The notes under the pieces were generated by a model that worked only from the letters and a program-made list of their open reading frames with translations, did no database searches and was not told where the DNA came from. From positions 1,240,001 to 1,304,000 of the forward strand of contig NZ_RQJW01000003.1 of assembly GCF_004028635.1 (NCBI RefSeq): DNA of 64,000 bases, read 5' to 3'. The translations under genes and the position numbers were made by a program. This stretch comes from Streptomyces cyaneus (GTDB lineage: Bacteria; Actinomycetota; Actinomycetes; Streptomycetales; Streptomycetaceae). Positions 16,749 to 25,601 of the stretch are shown here, in pieces (the stretch's first letter is position 1; every line of letters starts with the position of its first letter).

Positions 16749-18461
16749 TCATGCCTTCACCTCCGCCCGCAGCTCCTCCGGCAGATGGAACCGCGCCAGG
16801 ATCGCCGCCGTCCCGGCCGGCACCCGGCCCGGGGTGGCCAGGGACACCAGGATCATCGTGAGGAAGCCCAGCGGCACCGACCAGAGCGCGGGCCAGGCGA
16901 GCAGCGCGTGCAGCGCCCCGGAGCCCGGGAAGCCGGCCATCGTCGCCGCGACGGCGAGCAGCGCGGAGCCGCCGCCCACCAGCATTCCGGCGGCCGCGCC
17001 GGGCGGGGTCAGCCGCCGCCACCAGATGCCGAGGACGAGCAGCGGGCAGAAGGACGACGCGGAGACCGCGAAGGCCAGGCCCACCGAGTCGGCGACCGGG
17101 AGCCCGCCGACCAGGGCGCTCGCGGCGAGCGGGACGGCCATGGCGAGGACCGTGCCGAGCCGGAAGTGCCGTACCCCCCGGGACGGGAGCACGTCCTGGG
17201 TGAGGACGCCCGCGACGGCCATGGTCAGGCCCGACGCCGTGGACAGGAACGCGGCGAAGGCGCCGCCCGCGACCAGCGCGCCGAGCAGGTCGCCGCCCAG
17301 GCCGCCGATCATGCGGTCGGGCAGGAGCAGGGCTGCGGCGTCCGCGTCGCCGGTGAGGGTGAGTTCGGGGGCGTAGAGGCGGCCGAGGGCGCCGTAGACC
17401 GGGGGCAGCAGGTAGAAGGCGCCGATCAGGCCGAGCACGGCGACGGTGGTGCGGCGGGCGGCGACGCCGTGCGGGCTGGTGTAGAAGCGGACGACGACGT
17501 GCGGCAGGCCCATGGTGCCGAGGAAGGTGGCGAGGATCAGTCCGTACGTGGCGTACAGCGGGCGTTCGCCGCGGCTCTCGGCCTGCGAGGGGGACAGGCC
17601 GCCGTTGGCCGAGCGGTCGGGTTCGGGGACCTCGGCGCCCTTGGCGAAGGTCAGGCGGGTGCCGCCCTCGATGTGGTGGGTGCCGGCGGCGAGCTGGAGC
17701 TCCTTGTCGTCGTGGCTGCGGCCGTCGATCGTGCCGCTCACGGTGACGGTCAGGGGTCGGTCGAGCTTCAGGTTGAGGGTGCCGTCGACGCGGACGACGC
17801 GCTGTTCGCGGAAGGTCGCCGGTTCGTCGAAGGCGTGCCGGGGGGCGCCGTCGCCCTGCCAGGCGAGGATCAGGAAGAGCGCGGGGACGAGCAGGGCGGT
17901 GAGTTTGAGCCAGTACTGGAAGGCCTGCACGAAGGTGATGCTGCGCATGCCGCCGGCGGCGACGATGGCGACCACGACGACGGCGACGATCACTCCGCCG
18001 AGCCAGTCGGGTGCGTCCGTCAGCACCGTCAACGTCAGCCCGGCGCCCTGGAGTTGGGGCCGCAGATACAGCCAGCCCGTGCCGACGACAAAAGCGCCCG
18101 CGAGCCGCCGTACCGCCTGGGAGGAGAGGCGGGCCTCGGCGAAGTCGGGGAGGGTGTAGGCGCCGGAGCGGCGCAGCGGGGCGGCGACGAACAGCAGCAG
18201 GACGAGGTATCCGGCGGTGTAGCCGACCGGGTACCAGAGCATGTCCGGGCCCTGCACGAGGACCAGGCCCGCGATGCCGAGGAAGGAGGCGGCGGAGAGG
18301 TACTCGCCGCTGATCGCGGCCGCGTTGAGGCGGGGGCCGACGGTGCGGGAGGCGACGTAGAAGTCGGAGGTGGTGCGGGAGATGCGCAGGCCGAAGGCGC
18401 CGACGAGGATCGTCGCGAGGACGACGAGGGCGACGGCGGGGACGGCATAGCTGGAGTTCAC
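16749..18461 (-). CDS. Solute:sodium symporter, cation/acetate symporter-like (ActP/MctC class)
   Basis: 570 residues with about 13 hydrophobic segments of the SSS family; SGEYLSAASFLGI and GSITF-like SMRSITFVQAFQYW segments are typical of ActP-type monocarboxylate transporters. Between ~212 and ~310 there is a hydrophilic insertion (HAFDEPATF, VRVDGTLNLKLDRP, AGTHHIEGG) that is beta-rich and probably outside the cell. A LytS-like kinase starts 37 nt downstream, and a DUF485 gene lies upstream. In other bacteria LytS/LytTR pairs control pyruvate transporters, so acetate, pyruvate or a similar acid is the likely substrate. Confidence 0.88.
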   Translation of the reverse strand: MNSSYAVPAVALVVLATILVGAFGLRISRTTSDFYVASRTVGPRLNAAAISGEYLSAASFLGIAGLVLVQGPDMLWYPVGYTAGYLVLLLFVAAPLRRSGAYTLPDFAEARLSSQAVRRLAGAFVVGTGWLYLRPQLQGAGLTLTVLTDAPDWLGGVIVAVVVVAIVAAGGMRSITFVQAFQYWLKLTALLVPALFLILAWQGDGAPRHAFDEPATFREQRVVRVDGTLNLKLDRPLTVTVSGTIDGRSHDDKELQLAAGTHHIEGGTRLTFAKGAEVPEPDRSANGGLSPSQAESRGERPLYATYGLILATFLGTMGLPHVVVRFYTSPHGVAARRTTVAVLGLIGAFYLLPPVYGALGRLYAPELTLTGDADAAALLLPDRMIGGLGGDLLGALVAGGAFAAFLSTASGLTMAVAGVLTQDVLPSRGVRHFRLGTVLAMAVPLAASALVGGLPVADSVGLAFAVSASSFCPLLVLGIWWRRLTPPGAAAGMLVGGGSALLAVAATMAGFPGSGALHALLAWPALWSVPLGFLTMILVSLATPGRVPAGTAAILARFHLPEELRAEVKA

Positions 18462-18529
18462 GGCCGCATCGGTTCCTCTGGCTCAGCGGTCTCAGCAGGT
18501 CGGGCGATGTCGGCTGCGGTTCTGCAGTG

Positions 18530-18595
18530 CCCTGAAGGGGCGCGGGGCTGTATCCATCTGCGGCTCCGCCGCGTGGCGCGACCAGCCACGATGGC
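18530..18595. repeat. GC-rich repeat variant, copy D, between DUF485 and symporter genes
   Basis: CCTGAAGGGGCGCGGGGCTG, then GCGGCTCCGCCGC and CGCGACCAGCCACGA. It shares the GGGGCGCGGGG and CGACCAGCC parts with copies A-C but has a different middle. It lies inside what is otherwise one operon, so it may act as an RNA processing or attenuation site. Confidence 0.7.
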
Positions 18596-18640
18596 GCTGC
18601 GGACGATCGACGGCATATCCCGGCCCTTCCAGCGGAGCGC

Positions 18641-19000
18641 TCAGCGGTCTTCGACGAGCCGTACGAAGTCCCGTTCGTTGCGCTCCGCGCGGCGCACGAA
18701 CCAGCGGGCCAGCAGGACCAGCGGGGCGTAGAGGCCGAAGCCGAGGATCGCCCATTCCAGGTGGCGGAAGTCCGGCATCGCGGCGAACAGCAGGGGCAGC
18801 GGGCCGACGAGCAGGCCGAGGACGGCGAACACGGCGAGGGCGGTGCGCAGTTGGGTGCGCATCAGGGAGCGGACGTAGGTGTGGCCGAGGGTGGTCTGCT
18901 CGTCGATCTCGGTGCGCGGGCGGTAGTAGCCGGAGACCGGGCGGGCCTGCCGGGGCGGGCCGGTGACGACGACACGGCGGTCGGCGGGGTTGCTGGGCAT
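18641..19000 (-). CDS. DUF485-like small membrane protein
   Basis: 119 residues from ATG 19000. A hydrophilic N-terminal ~50 residues, two membrane helices (TALAVFAVLGLLVGPLPLLF and WAILGFGLYAPLVLLARWFV), then a charged tail RRAERNERDFVRLVEDR. Two-helix proteins of this size (DUF485) commonly precede acetate-type SSS symporters, as here. It starts two bases after the LytTR regulator stop and is translated with it. The function is unknown; a small symporter subunit is likely. Confidence 0.82.
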   Translation of the reverse strand: MPSNPADRRVVVTGPPRQARPVSGYYRPRTEIDEQTTLGHTYVRSLMRTQLRTALAVFAVLGLLVGPLPLLFAAMPDFRHLEWAILGFGLYAPLVLLARWFVRRAERNERDFVRLVEDR

Positions 19001-19002
19001 CG

Positions 19003-19767
19003 TCACGACCTCCTCATGAGCAGGTCCCGCAGCTCGCGCGTGTGACGTCGGCTGACCTGGAGTTCCTCGGAGCCGACCATGACGCTGACGGTGCCCGCGT
19101 CCAGGCGGAGTTCGCCGATGTGGCGCAGGGCGACGAGATGGCGGCGGTGGATGCGGACGAAGCCGCGGGAGCGCCAGCGCTCCTCCAGGGTCGACAGGGG
19201 GATGCGGACGAGGTGGCTGCCTTTGTCGGTGTGCAGGCGGGCGTAGTCGCCCTGGGCCTCGACGTGGGTGATGTCGTCGACGGAGACGAAGCGGGTCACG
19301 CCGCCGAGCTCGACGGGTATGTGGTCGGGGTCGGGCTCGCTCACGGGTATGCGGGGGGCGGTGTCGCGGAGCTCGGCGGCACGCAGTTCGACGGCGCGAC
19401 GGACCGCCTCCGCCAGGCGCTCCTTGCGGACGGGCTTGAGGACGTAGTCGACGGCCTTGAGGTCGAAGGCCTGGACGGCGAAGTCCTCGTGGGCGGTGAC
19501 GAACACGACCAGCGGCGGCTTGGCGAACCCGGTCAGCAGCCGGGCCAGGTCCAGTCCGTCCAGGCCGGGCATGTTGATGTCGAGGAAGACGACGTCGATC
19601 GCCTCGGGCCCGCCCGGCCCCGACTCCAGGGCGCGGTTGATCCGGCGCAGCGCCTCGGTCGCGTCGCCCGCGCCCTCCGCGCTGCCGATGCGGGGGTCGG
19701 CGTTCAGGAGGTAGAGCAGTTCCTCCAGCGAGGGGCGTTCGTCGTCGACGGCGAGGGCGCGCAGCAT
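19003..19767 (-). CDS. LytTR family response regulator
   Basis: 254 residues. Receiver domain ~1-125 with acidic pair Asp8/Asp9, phospho-acceptor Asp63 in VVFLDINMPG, and switch Lys in VLKPVRKE. LytTR DNA-binding domain ~150-250 (FVSVDDITHVEAQGDYARLHT, RGFVRIHRRHLV). It is the first gene of the minus-strand cluster with DUF485, symporter and LytS-like kinase genes, so it probably activates the symporter in response to the kinase. ATG 19767. Confidence 0.93.
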   Translation of the reverse strand: MLRALAVDDERPSLEELLYLLNADPRIGSAEGAGDATEALRRINRALESGPGGPEAIDVVFLDINMPGLDGLDLARLLTGFAKPPLVVFVTAHEDFAVQAFDLKAVDYVLKPVRKERLAEAVRRAVELRAAELRDTAPRIPVSEPDPDHIPVELGGVTRFVSVDDITHVEAQGDYARLHTDKGSHLVRIPLSTLEERWRSRGFVRIHRRHLVALRHIGELRLDAGTVSVMVGSEELQVSRRHTRELRDLLMRRS

Positions 19768-19856
19768 GAATCCGGAGTGTAGGAGTAATTCGCACGCTTG
19801 GACATGTGCTCCGGCTGGACGTTCGCGCTGGGTGTCGCGCCGCTTACAGTGCCCTC

Positions 19857-20354
19857 ATGAACAGCGGCGCGGCGTCCTTCGACGAACTCGACCGGAAGAT
19901 CATCACCGCTCTCATGGCGAACGCCAGGACGAGCTTCGCCGAGATCGGCACGAGCGTCGGGCTGTCCGCCACGGCGGTGAAGCGGCGGGTGGACCGGCTG
20001 CGCGACACGGGCGTGATCACCGGGTTCACGGCCACGGTCCAGCCGTCGGCGCTGGGCTGGCGTACGGAGGCGTACGTCGAGGTGTACTGCGAGGGCGCGG
20101 CCCCGCCGCGGCGCCTCGCGGAGGTGGTCCGCAACCATCCGGAGATCACCGCGGCGATGACGGTGACGGGCGGCGCGGACGCGTTGCTGCATGTGCGGGC
20201 GCGGGACGTGGAGCACTTCGAGGAGGTGCTGGAGCGGATCCGGGTCGAGCCGTTCATCCGGAAGACGATCAGCGTGATGGTGCTGTCCCATCTGCTCCCG
20301 GAGAGCCCCGAGGCGGGAGCGAGCCAGCCGGCGCCCGAGCAGACATCCCGTTAA
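19857..20354 (+). CDS. Lrp/AsnC family transcriptional regulator
   Basis: 165 residues from ATG 19857; an upstream in-frame start at 19806 is less likely. N-terminal helix-turn-helix ~10-55 (FDELDRKIITALMANARTSF, LSATAVKRRVDRL), then an RAM/AsnC ligand domain (ITAAMTVTGGADALLHVRARD). It sits directly before dimethylargininase and ornithine aminotransferase genes and probably regulates arginine/ornithine catabolism with an amino acid ligand. The divergent neighbour is the LytTR regulator. Confidence 0.9.
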   Translation: MNSGAASFDELDRKIITALMANARTSFAEIGTSVGLSATAVKRRVDRLRDTGVITGFTATVQPSALGWRTEAYVEVYCEGAAPPRRLAEVVRNHPEITAAMTVTGGADALLHVRARDVEHFEEVLERIRVEPFIRKTISVMVLSHLLPESPEAGASQPAPEQTSR

Positions 20355-20381
20355 ACACTCGGGGTGCGCAGCAGGCCTGCG

Positions 20382-20432
20382 TCTTCCGAAGAAACTACGC
20401 AGCATTCCTGCGCCGACACGCAATATTTCTTC
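20382..20432. promoter_or_regulatory. Candidate operator before dimethylargininase
   Basis: TCTTC-C-GAAGA at 20382-20392 is a perfect palindrome, and GAAGAAA (20388-20394) is repeated inverted as TTTCTTC (20426-20432). Lrp-type proteins bind degenerate, spaced half-sites of this sort. Assignment to the adjacent Lrp regulator is by position. Confidence 0.4.
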
Positions 20433-20510
20433 CTTGTCGCTCGTATCCGGCACTTCCTACCTTGGTGTCAACCCTCAGTCGACACTCCCAGGAAGCGGAG
20501 GAACCCCTCG

Positions 20511-21320
20511 GTGCCCGACTCCCGTGTGCCGCGCCGGCGGCGGTATCTCGTCTGCGAACCCAGACACTTCGCCGTGCAGTACGCGATCAACCCCTGGATG
20601 CAGCCCGACGCCCACGTCGACGTCGATCTCGCCCAGGCTCAGTGGCAGGCGCTGATCAGCGCCTACCGCGCCCATGGCCACGCCGTCGACACGGTGGAGC
20701 CCGCCCCCGGCCTGCCCGACATGGTCTTCGCCGCGAACTCGGCGGTCGTCGTGGACGGCCGCGTCTTCGGCTCCCTCTTCCACGCGCCCGAGCGGCGCCC
20801 CGAGTCCACGCACTACGACACCTGGTTCAAGGCGGCCGGCTACGACGTGTACCGGCCCGAGTCCGTCTGCGAGGGCGAGGGCGACCTGGTCTGGACGGGC
20901 CGGTACGTGCTGGCCGGCACCGGATTCCGGACGACCCGTGAGGCCCATCGCGAGGTGCAGGAGTTCTTCGGCCACCCGGTGATCAGCCTGACGCTCGTCG
21001 ACCCGCGCTTCTACCACCTCGACACGGCGCTGTTCGTGCTCGACGACGACAACATCGCGTACTACCCGGAGGCCTTCTCGCCGGGCAGCCGTGAGGTGCT
21101 CGCACGGCTGTACCCGCAGGCGGTGCTCGCCACCCGCGAGGACGCGATGGCGTTCGGTCTGAACTCCGTGTCCGACGGCCGCAACGTCTTCATCGCGCCC
21201 CAGGCCGAGGCCCTCGCCGGCGCCCTCACCGACCGCGGCTATGTCCCCGTCCCCGTCGACCTGTCGGAGTTCCGCAAGGCCGGCGGCGGCATCAAGTGCT
21301 GCACCCAGGAGATCCGCTGA
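20511..21320 (+). CDS. ddaH: Dimethylarginine dimethylaminohydrolase family amidinohydrolase
   Basis: 269 residues from GTG 20511, after GGAGG. Hydrolyses methylated arginines (or a related guanidino compound) to citrulline and an amine. Catalytic residues visible: substrate acids in CEGEGDLVW (~120-128), His169 in FYHLDTA, and the nucleophile Cys263 in GGGIKCCT at the C-terminus. NPWMQP near residue 28 is common in the family. The gene overlaps the ornithine aminotransferase start (TGATG), so the two are translated together. An ornithine- or arginine-side substrate fits the context. Confidence 0.9.
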   Translation: MPDSRVPRRRRYLVCEPRHFAVQYAINPWMQPDAHVDVDLAQAQWQALISAYRAHGHAVDTVEPAPGLPDMVFAANSAVVVDGRVFGSLFHAPERRPESTHYDTWFKAAGYDVYRPESVCEGEGDLVWTGRYVLAGTGFRTTREAHREVQEFFGHPVISLTLVDPRFYHLDTALFVLDDDNIAYYPEAFSPGSREVLARLYPQAVLATREDAMAFGLNSVSDGRNVFIAPQAEALAGALTDRGYVPVPVDLSEFRKAGGGIKCCTQEIR

Positions 21321-22537
21321 TGACCGCTCCCGTGACCACCCGCTCTTCCGCCGACCTGATCCGCGCCGAGGAGCCGGTCCTCGCGCACAACTACCACCCG
21401 CTGCCCGTGGTCGTCGCGCGCGCCGAGGGCACGTGGGTGGAGGACGTGGAGGGCCGCCGCTACCTCGACATGCTGGCCGGTTACTCGGCCCTGAACTTCG
21501 GCCACCGCAACCCGGCGCTGATCGAGGCGGCGCACCGCCAGCTGGACCGGCTGACCCTCACCTCCCGCGCCTTCCACAACGACAAGCTGGCCGAATTCGC
21601 GGAGCGGCTCGCCCGGTTGACCGGCCTGGACATGGTGCTGCCCATGAACACGGGCGCCGAGGCGGTCGAGTCCGGCATCAAGGTGGCCCGCAAGTGGGCG
21701 TACGAGGTGAAGGGCGTGCCGGCGGACCAGGCGACGATCGTGGTCGCCGCGGAGAACTTCCACGGCCGTACGACGACGATCGTGTCGTTCTCCACGGACG
21801 AGACGGCGCGGCAGGGCTTCGGCCCCTTCACGCCGGGCTTCCGGATCGTGCCGTACAACGACCTGGCGGCGCTGGAGGCGGCGGTCGACGAGACGACGGC
21901 GGCGGTGCTGCTGGAGCCGATCCAGGGCGAGGCGGGCGTCCTCATTCCCGACGACGGCTACCTCACGGGGGTGCGCGAACTGACCCGCCGCAAGGGCTGC
22001 CTGTTCATCGCGGACGAGATCCAGTCGGGCCTGGGCCGCACGGGCCGTACGCTCGCCGTCGAGCACGAGGCGGTCGTCCCGGACGTGCTCCTGCTGGGCA
22101 AGGCGCTGGGGGGCGGCATCGTGCCGGTGTCGGCGGTGGTGGCCCGCCGTGACGTACTCGGCGTGCTGCGCCCGGGCGAGCACGGTTCGACGTTCGGCGG
22201 CAACCCCTTGGCCGCCGCGGTCGGTACGGCTGTGGTCGAGCTCCTGGAGACCGGCGAGTTCCAGCGCCGGGCCGCCGAGCTGGGCGTGGTCCTGCGGGGC
22301 GGCCTCGCGGCCCTGCTCGGCAAGGGCGTCGTCGGCTTCCGCGCGCGGGGCCTGTGGGCGGGCGTCGACATCGACCCGACGGCCGGCACGGGCCGCGAGA
22401 TCGGCGAGCGGCTCCTGCGCGAGGGCGTCCTGGTCAAGGACACCCACGGCTCCACGATCCGCCTGGCACCCCCACTGACGATCACGCCGGACGAGCTGAC
22501 GGGGGCACTGGGGGCGCTGGAGAAGGTACTGGCGTAG
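21320..22537 (+). CDS. rocD: Ornithine aminotransferase
   Basis: 405 residues from ATG 21320, overlapping the previous stop. Class III aminotransferase: PLP lysine is Lys261 in LLGKALGGG, and the cofactor aspartate is in FIADEIQSGLGRTG. MNTGAEAVESGIKVARKW is the ornithine aminotransferase-type phosphate segment. Converts ornithine and 2-oxoglutarate to glutamate semialdehyde and glutamate. With the hydrolase upstream and the Lrp regulator it forms an arginine/ornithine degradation unit. A strong terminator follows at 22565. Confidence 0.94.
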   Translation: MTAPVTTRSSADLIRAEEPVLAHNYHPLPVVVARAEGTWVEDVEGRRYLDMLAGYSALNFGHRNPALIEAAHRQLDRLTLTSRAFHNDKLAEFAERLARLTGLDMVLPMNTGAEAVESGIKVARKWAYEVKGVPADQATIVVAAENFHGRTTTIVSFSTDETARQGFGPFTPGFRIVPYNDLAALEAAVDETTAAVLLEPIQGEAGVLIPDDGYLTGVRELTRRKGCLFIADEIQSGLGRTGRTLAVEHEAVVPDVLLLGKALGGGIVPVSAVVARRDVLGVLRPGEHGSTFGGNPLAAAVGTAVVELLETGEFQRRAAELGVVLRGGLAALLGKGVVGFRARGLWAGVDIDPTAGTGREIGERLLREGVLVKDTHGSTIRLAPPLTITPDELTGALGALEKVLA

Positions 22538-22564
22538 ACGTCCCGGTACGACAGCTTGGCACGG

Positions 22565-22599
22565 CAGCCCGGCCCTGGACATGGGGGCCGGGCTGTTTT
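22565..22599 (+). terminator. Rho-independent terminator after rocD
   Basis: Stem CAGCCCGGCCC (22565-22575) pairs with GGGCCGGGCTG (22585-22595), followed by TTTT. It ends the ddaH-rocD transcript. Confidence 0.85.
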
Positions 22600-23005
22600 G
22601 CGGGGAGGGAGGAGGGAGAGGAGGACAGGCGCTTCGCATCGTGCCTTTGTCGGCCTGCCGTCGCGTCCGCGCCCCGAGCCCTTCATCGTCGGCCACCGGT
22701 CCGCGGCCTCCACCCCGCCGGCCCTCACCCGTGCGCGGCCCCCGCCGCCCCTCACGTCCGCAGCCGTTTCCCGCCTTCACCCCGTCGGCTCCCCCGCGAT
22801 GTGCCCCCCGGCACCCCACCACGCCCACCGGACCCGCTCCCGCCACCCACATCCACCCGCACACCGCCGCCCTTCCTCAACTCCGCCATCCCCCCACAGA
22901 CCGCCCCGCCCCCCCATTTCCTCGCCCCCGCCATTCCCCCGGTCCCCCTCCTCCCCGCACACGCCCGGCCCCCGCAAAGAGGCGGCCTTGACCGGAAGGG
23001 TGAAG
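22600..23005. other. Intergenic stretch, C-rich on the plus strand, no gene seen
   Basis: No supported gene in about 400 bases. An open frame runs through it into the phosphatase gene, but its translation is only Pro/Arg/His/Ala/Ser-rich low complexity. From 22889 to 22975 there are runs of four to seven cytosines (for example 22890-22895, 22909-22915, 22925-22929), giving G runs on the minus strand. Confidence 0.6.
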
Positions 23006-25513
23006 ATGGGGACAAGAGGTGGTAGACCGCTCTCAGCGACAGAGAGGTCGGCCGTGGGCGCAGACGAGGAGCGGGGCGTTGCCCGGCAGGGGTTCGACGT
23101 GGCGGACGCCGTGCCTGTGCTGCTCGACGCGCAGGGCCGGGTGACGGGGTGGACGAGGGACGCGCAGCGGCTGCTGGCGTACGCGGCCTCCGAGGCGGTG
23201 GGCCGGAGCGTCGCCGAGCTGCTGAGCGCCGAGGACGCGGGGCGGGTGCCGGAGCTGATCGAGCGGTGCCGCGCGGACGGCGGCTGGGTGGGGCTGCTGA
23301 CGGGCCTGCGCAGGGACGGGCCGCGGGTCAGGCTCATGGTGCGGATCACCGCGGCCCTGGACACGCAGGGCCCCTCGCGCTGGCTCGCACTCCTGTCGGA
23401 GCTCGACGAGGCGCCCGGCTGGGACATGAGCCGGGCCGTACTGGAGCAGATGGTCTCCCGCTCCCCCGTCGGCATAGCCATCGTCGACACGGACCTGCGG
23501 TACGTCTGGTCGAACAGCGCCCTCGCACAGTACGGCGGCGGCCCGCCGACCCGTCGGCTCGGTCTGCGGCTCGCGGACATCCAGCCCGGCCTGGACTCCG
23601 AGTCCATCGAGGCCCAGATGCGCCGCGTGCTGACCACCGGCGAACCGATCGTCGGCTACGAGCACGTGGGCCACGCCCGCTCCGCACCGCTGCGCGAGAC
23701 CGCGCACATGATGTCGTTCACCCGGCTCGACGACGGCCACGGCCACCCCATGGGCGTGTACTACACGGTCGAGGACATCACCGACCGGCACCGCACCCGG
23801 CAGCGCCTGGCCCTGCTCGACCGGGCCGGCGAGCACATCGGCCGCTCCCTGGACATCACCCGCACCGCCCAGGAGCTGGCCGACGTGGCCGTACCGGGAC
23901 TCGCCGACCTGGTCACCGTGGACCTGCTGGAATCGGTGCTGGGGGGTGGGGAGCCCACGGCCGGGCCGCTGAGCGACACGGGTACGGTGCCGCTGCGGCG
24001 CACGGGGCACCGTTCGGCCACCGAGCGGGTGCCGGAGGCCGTCGTCGGCATCGGCGAGGTGGTCACCTATCCGGCGGGCTCGCCTCCGATCCGCTGCCTG
24101 ATGACGGCCAGGTCCTGGCGTGCGGAGCGACTGGACCCGCTCGGGGAGGCATGGACCCAGCACGCGCGCGGCGGGCGAGCCGCCATCTTCCTCGAACTGG
24201 GCCTGCACAGCGTGATGATCGTGCCGATCCGTGCGCGGGGCGTCACCCTGGGCGTCACGACCTTCTTCCGGCGCCACCGCCAGGAGCCGTTCGAGGAGGA
24301 CGACCTGAACCTGGCCGAGGACCTCGTCTCCCGGGCGGCCGTCTGTGTGGACAACGCCCGGCGCTACACCCGCGAGCGTGACGCGGCGCTGGTCCTGCAG
24401 CGCAGCCTGCTGCCGCACCAGCTGCCCGAGCAGGACGCGGTGGAGGTGTCCGCCTGCTACCGGCCGGCCGACGAGCTGACCGGCCTCGGCGGTGACTGGT
24501 ACGACGTCATTCCGCTGTCCGGCGCCCGCGTCGCCCTGGTGGTGGGCGAGGTGCCCGGGCACGGCATCGACGCCGCCGCGGCGATGGGGCGGCTGCGGAC
24601 CGCCGTACGGACCCTCGCCCTGCTGGATCTGCCGCCCGAGGAGGTGCTGGCCCATCTCGACGACCTGGTCGCGCGGTCGGCCCGCGAGGAGGCCGTCCAG
24701 ATGGGCGTGGAGGAGGCCGCGATCACCCAGTCCGTGGGGTCCGGGTGCGTGTATGTCATCTACGACCCGGTCGACGGGCAGTGCACCATGGCGGCCGCCG
24801 GGCATCCGGCGCCTGCGGTCGTGCGGCCCGACGGCGGCGTCACCTTCGTCGACCTTCCGCAGGGAGCGCCGCTCGGGGTGGGAGGCCCCCCGTTCGAGTC
24901 GGTCGAGCTGGCCCTGCCGGCGGACAGCACGCTCGCCCTGCACACCGACGGACTGCTGGCGCACGGGGACGACTGGGCCATCGACGCCGACCGGGACCGG
25001 CTGCGGGCGGCCCTGGAGCGGCGCGCCGGCTCGCTGGACCTGCGCTGCCGGACCGTGGTCGACGCGCTGGTCCCGGACCGCCCGCACGACGACGTGGCCC
25101 TGCTGATGGCCCGCACCCGCCTCCTCGGCGCCGAGCAGGTCGCCGACTGGGACCTGCCGGCCGACCCGGCCGCCGTCGCCGACGCACGCAAGACGGCCGC
25201 CCGGCAACTGTCGGAGTGGGGCCTGGAGGACTTCGCGTTCACGACGGAACTGGTCGTCAGCGAGCTGGTCACCAACGCGATCCGGTACGCCACCGGACCG
25301 ATCCGGCTGCGCCTGATCAGGGAGCGCGCGTTGATCTGCGAGGTCTTCGACGGCGGCGCCACCGCCCCGCACCTGCGCCATCCGCGCACCACCGACGAGG
25401 GCGGGCGCGGGCTGCTGCTGGTCTCCCAGTTCACCCAGCGGTGGGGCACCCGCTTCGTCCCCGAGGGGAAGATCATCTGGGCCGAGCAGTCCCTGACGGA
25501 TCCATCGCCCTGA
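23006..25513 (+). CDS. PAS-PAS-GAF-SpoIIE phosphatase with C-terminal ATPase domain
   Basis: 835 residues from ATG 23006 (GGAAGGG site upstream); GTG 23054 with GAGAGG is an alternative, and the frame open from 22556 is not believable as protein. PAS domain (~35-130, VLLDAQGRVTGW), second PAS (~150-265, VLEQMVSRSPVGIAIVDTDLRYVW), GAF-like region (~275-450), PP2C/SpoIIE domain (~470-690, LQRSLLPHQLPE, GGDWYDVIPL, HTDGLL, DDVALLMAR) and an HATPase anti-sigma kinase-like domain (~710-835, SELVTNAIRY, GRGLLLVSQF). This layout resets anti-anti-sigma factors and phosphorylates them again. No partner gene is adjacent. Confidence 0.9.
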   Translation: MGTRGGRPLSATERSAVGADEERGVARQGFDVADAVPVLLDAQGRVTGWTRDAQRLLAYAASEAVGRSVAELLSAEDAGRVPELIERCRADGGWVGLLTGLRRDGPRVRLMVRITAALDTQGPSRWLALLSELDEAPGWDMSRAVLEQMVSRSPVGIAIVDTDLRYVWSNSALAQYGGGPPTRRLGLRLADIQPGLDSESIEAQMRRVLTTGEPIVGYEHVGHARSAPLRETAHMMSFTRLDDGHGHPMGVYYTVEDITDRHRTRQRLALLDRAGEHIGRSLDITRTAQELADVAVPGLADLVTVDLLESVLGGGEPTAGPLSDTGTVPLRRTGHRSATERVPEAVVGIGEVVTYPAGSPPIRCLMTARSWRAERLDPLGEAWTQHARGGRAAIFLELGLHSVMIVPIRARGVTLGVTTFFRRHRQEPFEEDDLNLAEDLVSRAAVCVDNARRYTRERDAALVLQRSLLPHQLPEQDAVEVSACYRPADELTGLGGDWYDVIPLSGARVALVVGEVPGHGIDAAAAMGRLRTAVRTLALLDLPPEEVLAHLDDLVARSAREEAVQMGVEEAAITQSVGSGCVYVIYDPVDGQCTMAAAGHPAPAVVRPDGGVTFVDLPQGAPLGVGGPPFESVELALPADSTLALHTDGLLAHGDDWAIDADRDRLRAALERRAGSLDLRCRTVVDALVPDRPHDDVALLMARTRLLGAEQVADWDLPADPAAVADARKTAARQLSEWGLEDFAFTTELVVSELVTNAIRYATGPIRLRLIRERALICEVFDGGATAPHLRHPRTTDEGGRGLLLVSQFTQRWGTRFVPEGKIIWAEQSLTDPSP

Positions 25514-25601
25514 CCTGCCGTGTTCCTGGAGGTGTAGTACATCGGTACATAAGTCACACAGCGTGCGAAACTGGTCCGATCCCGGTGGTGAGGCGGGAGC
25601 C

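Noticed and set aside
22556..23005. N-terminal extension of the SpoIIE protein
   Set aside because: Translation is Pro/Arg/His-rich low complexity from C-run DNA; ribosome sites and domain start are at 23006 or 23054.
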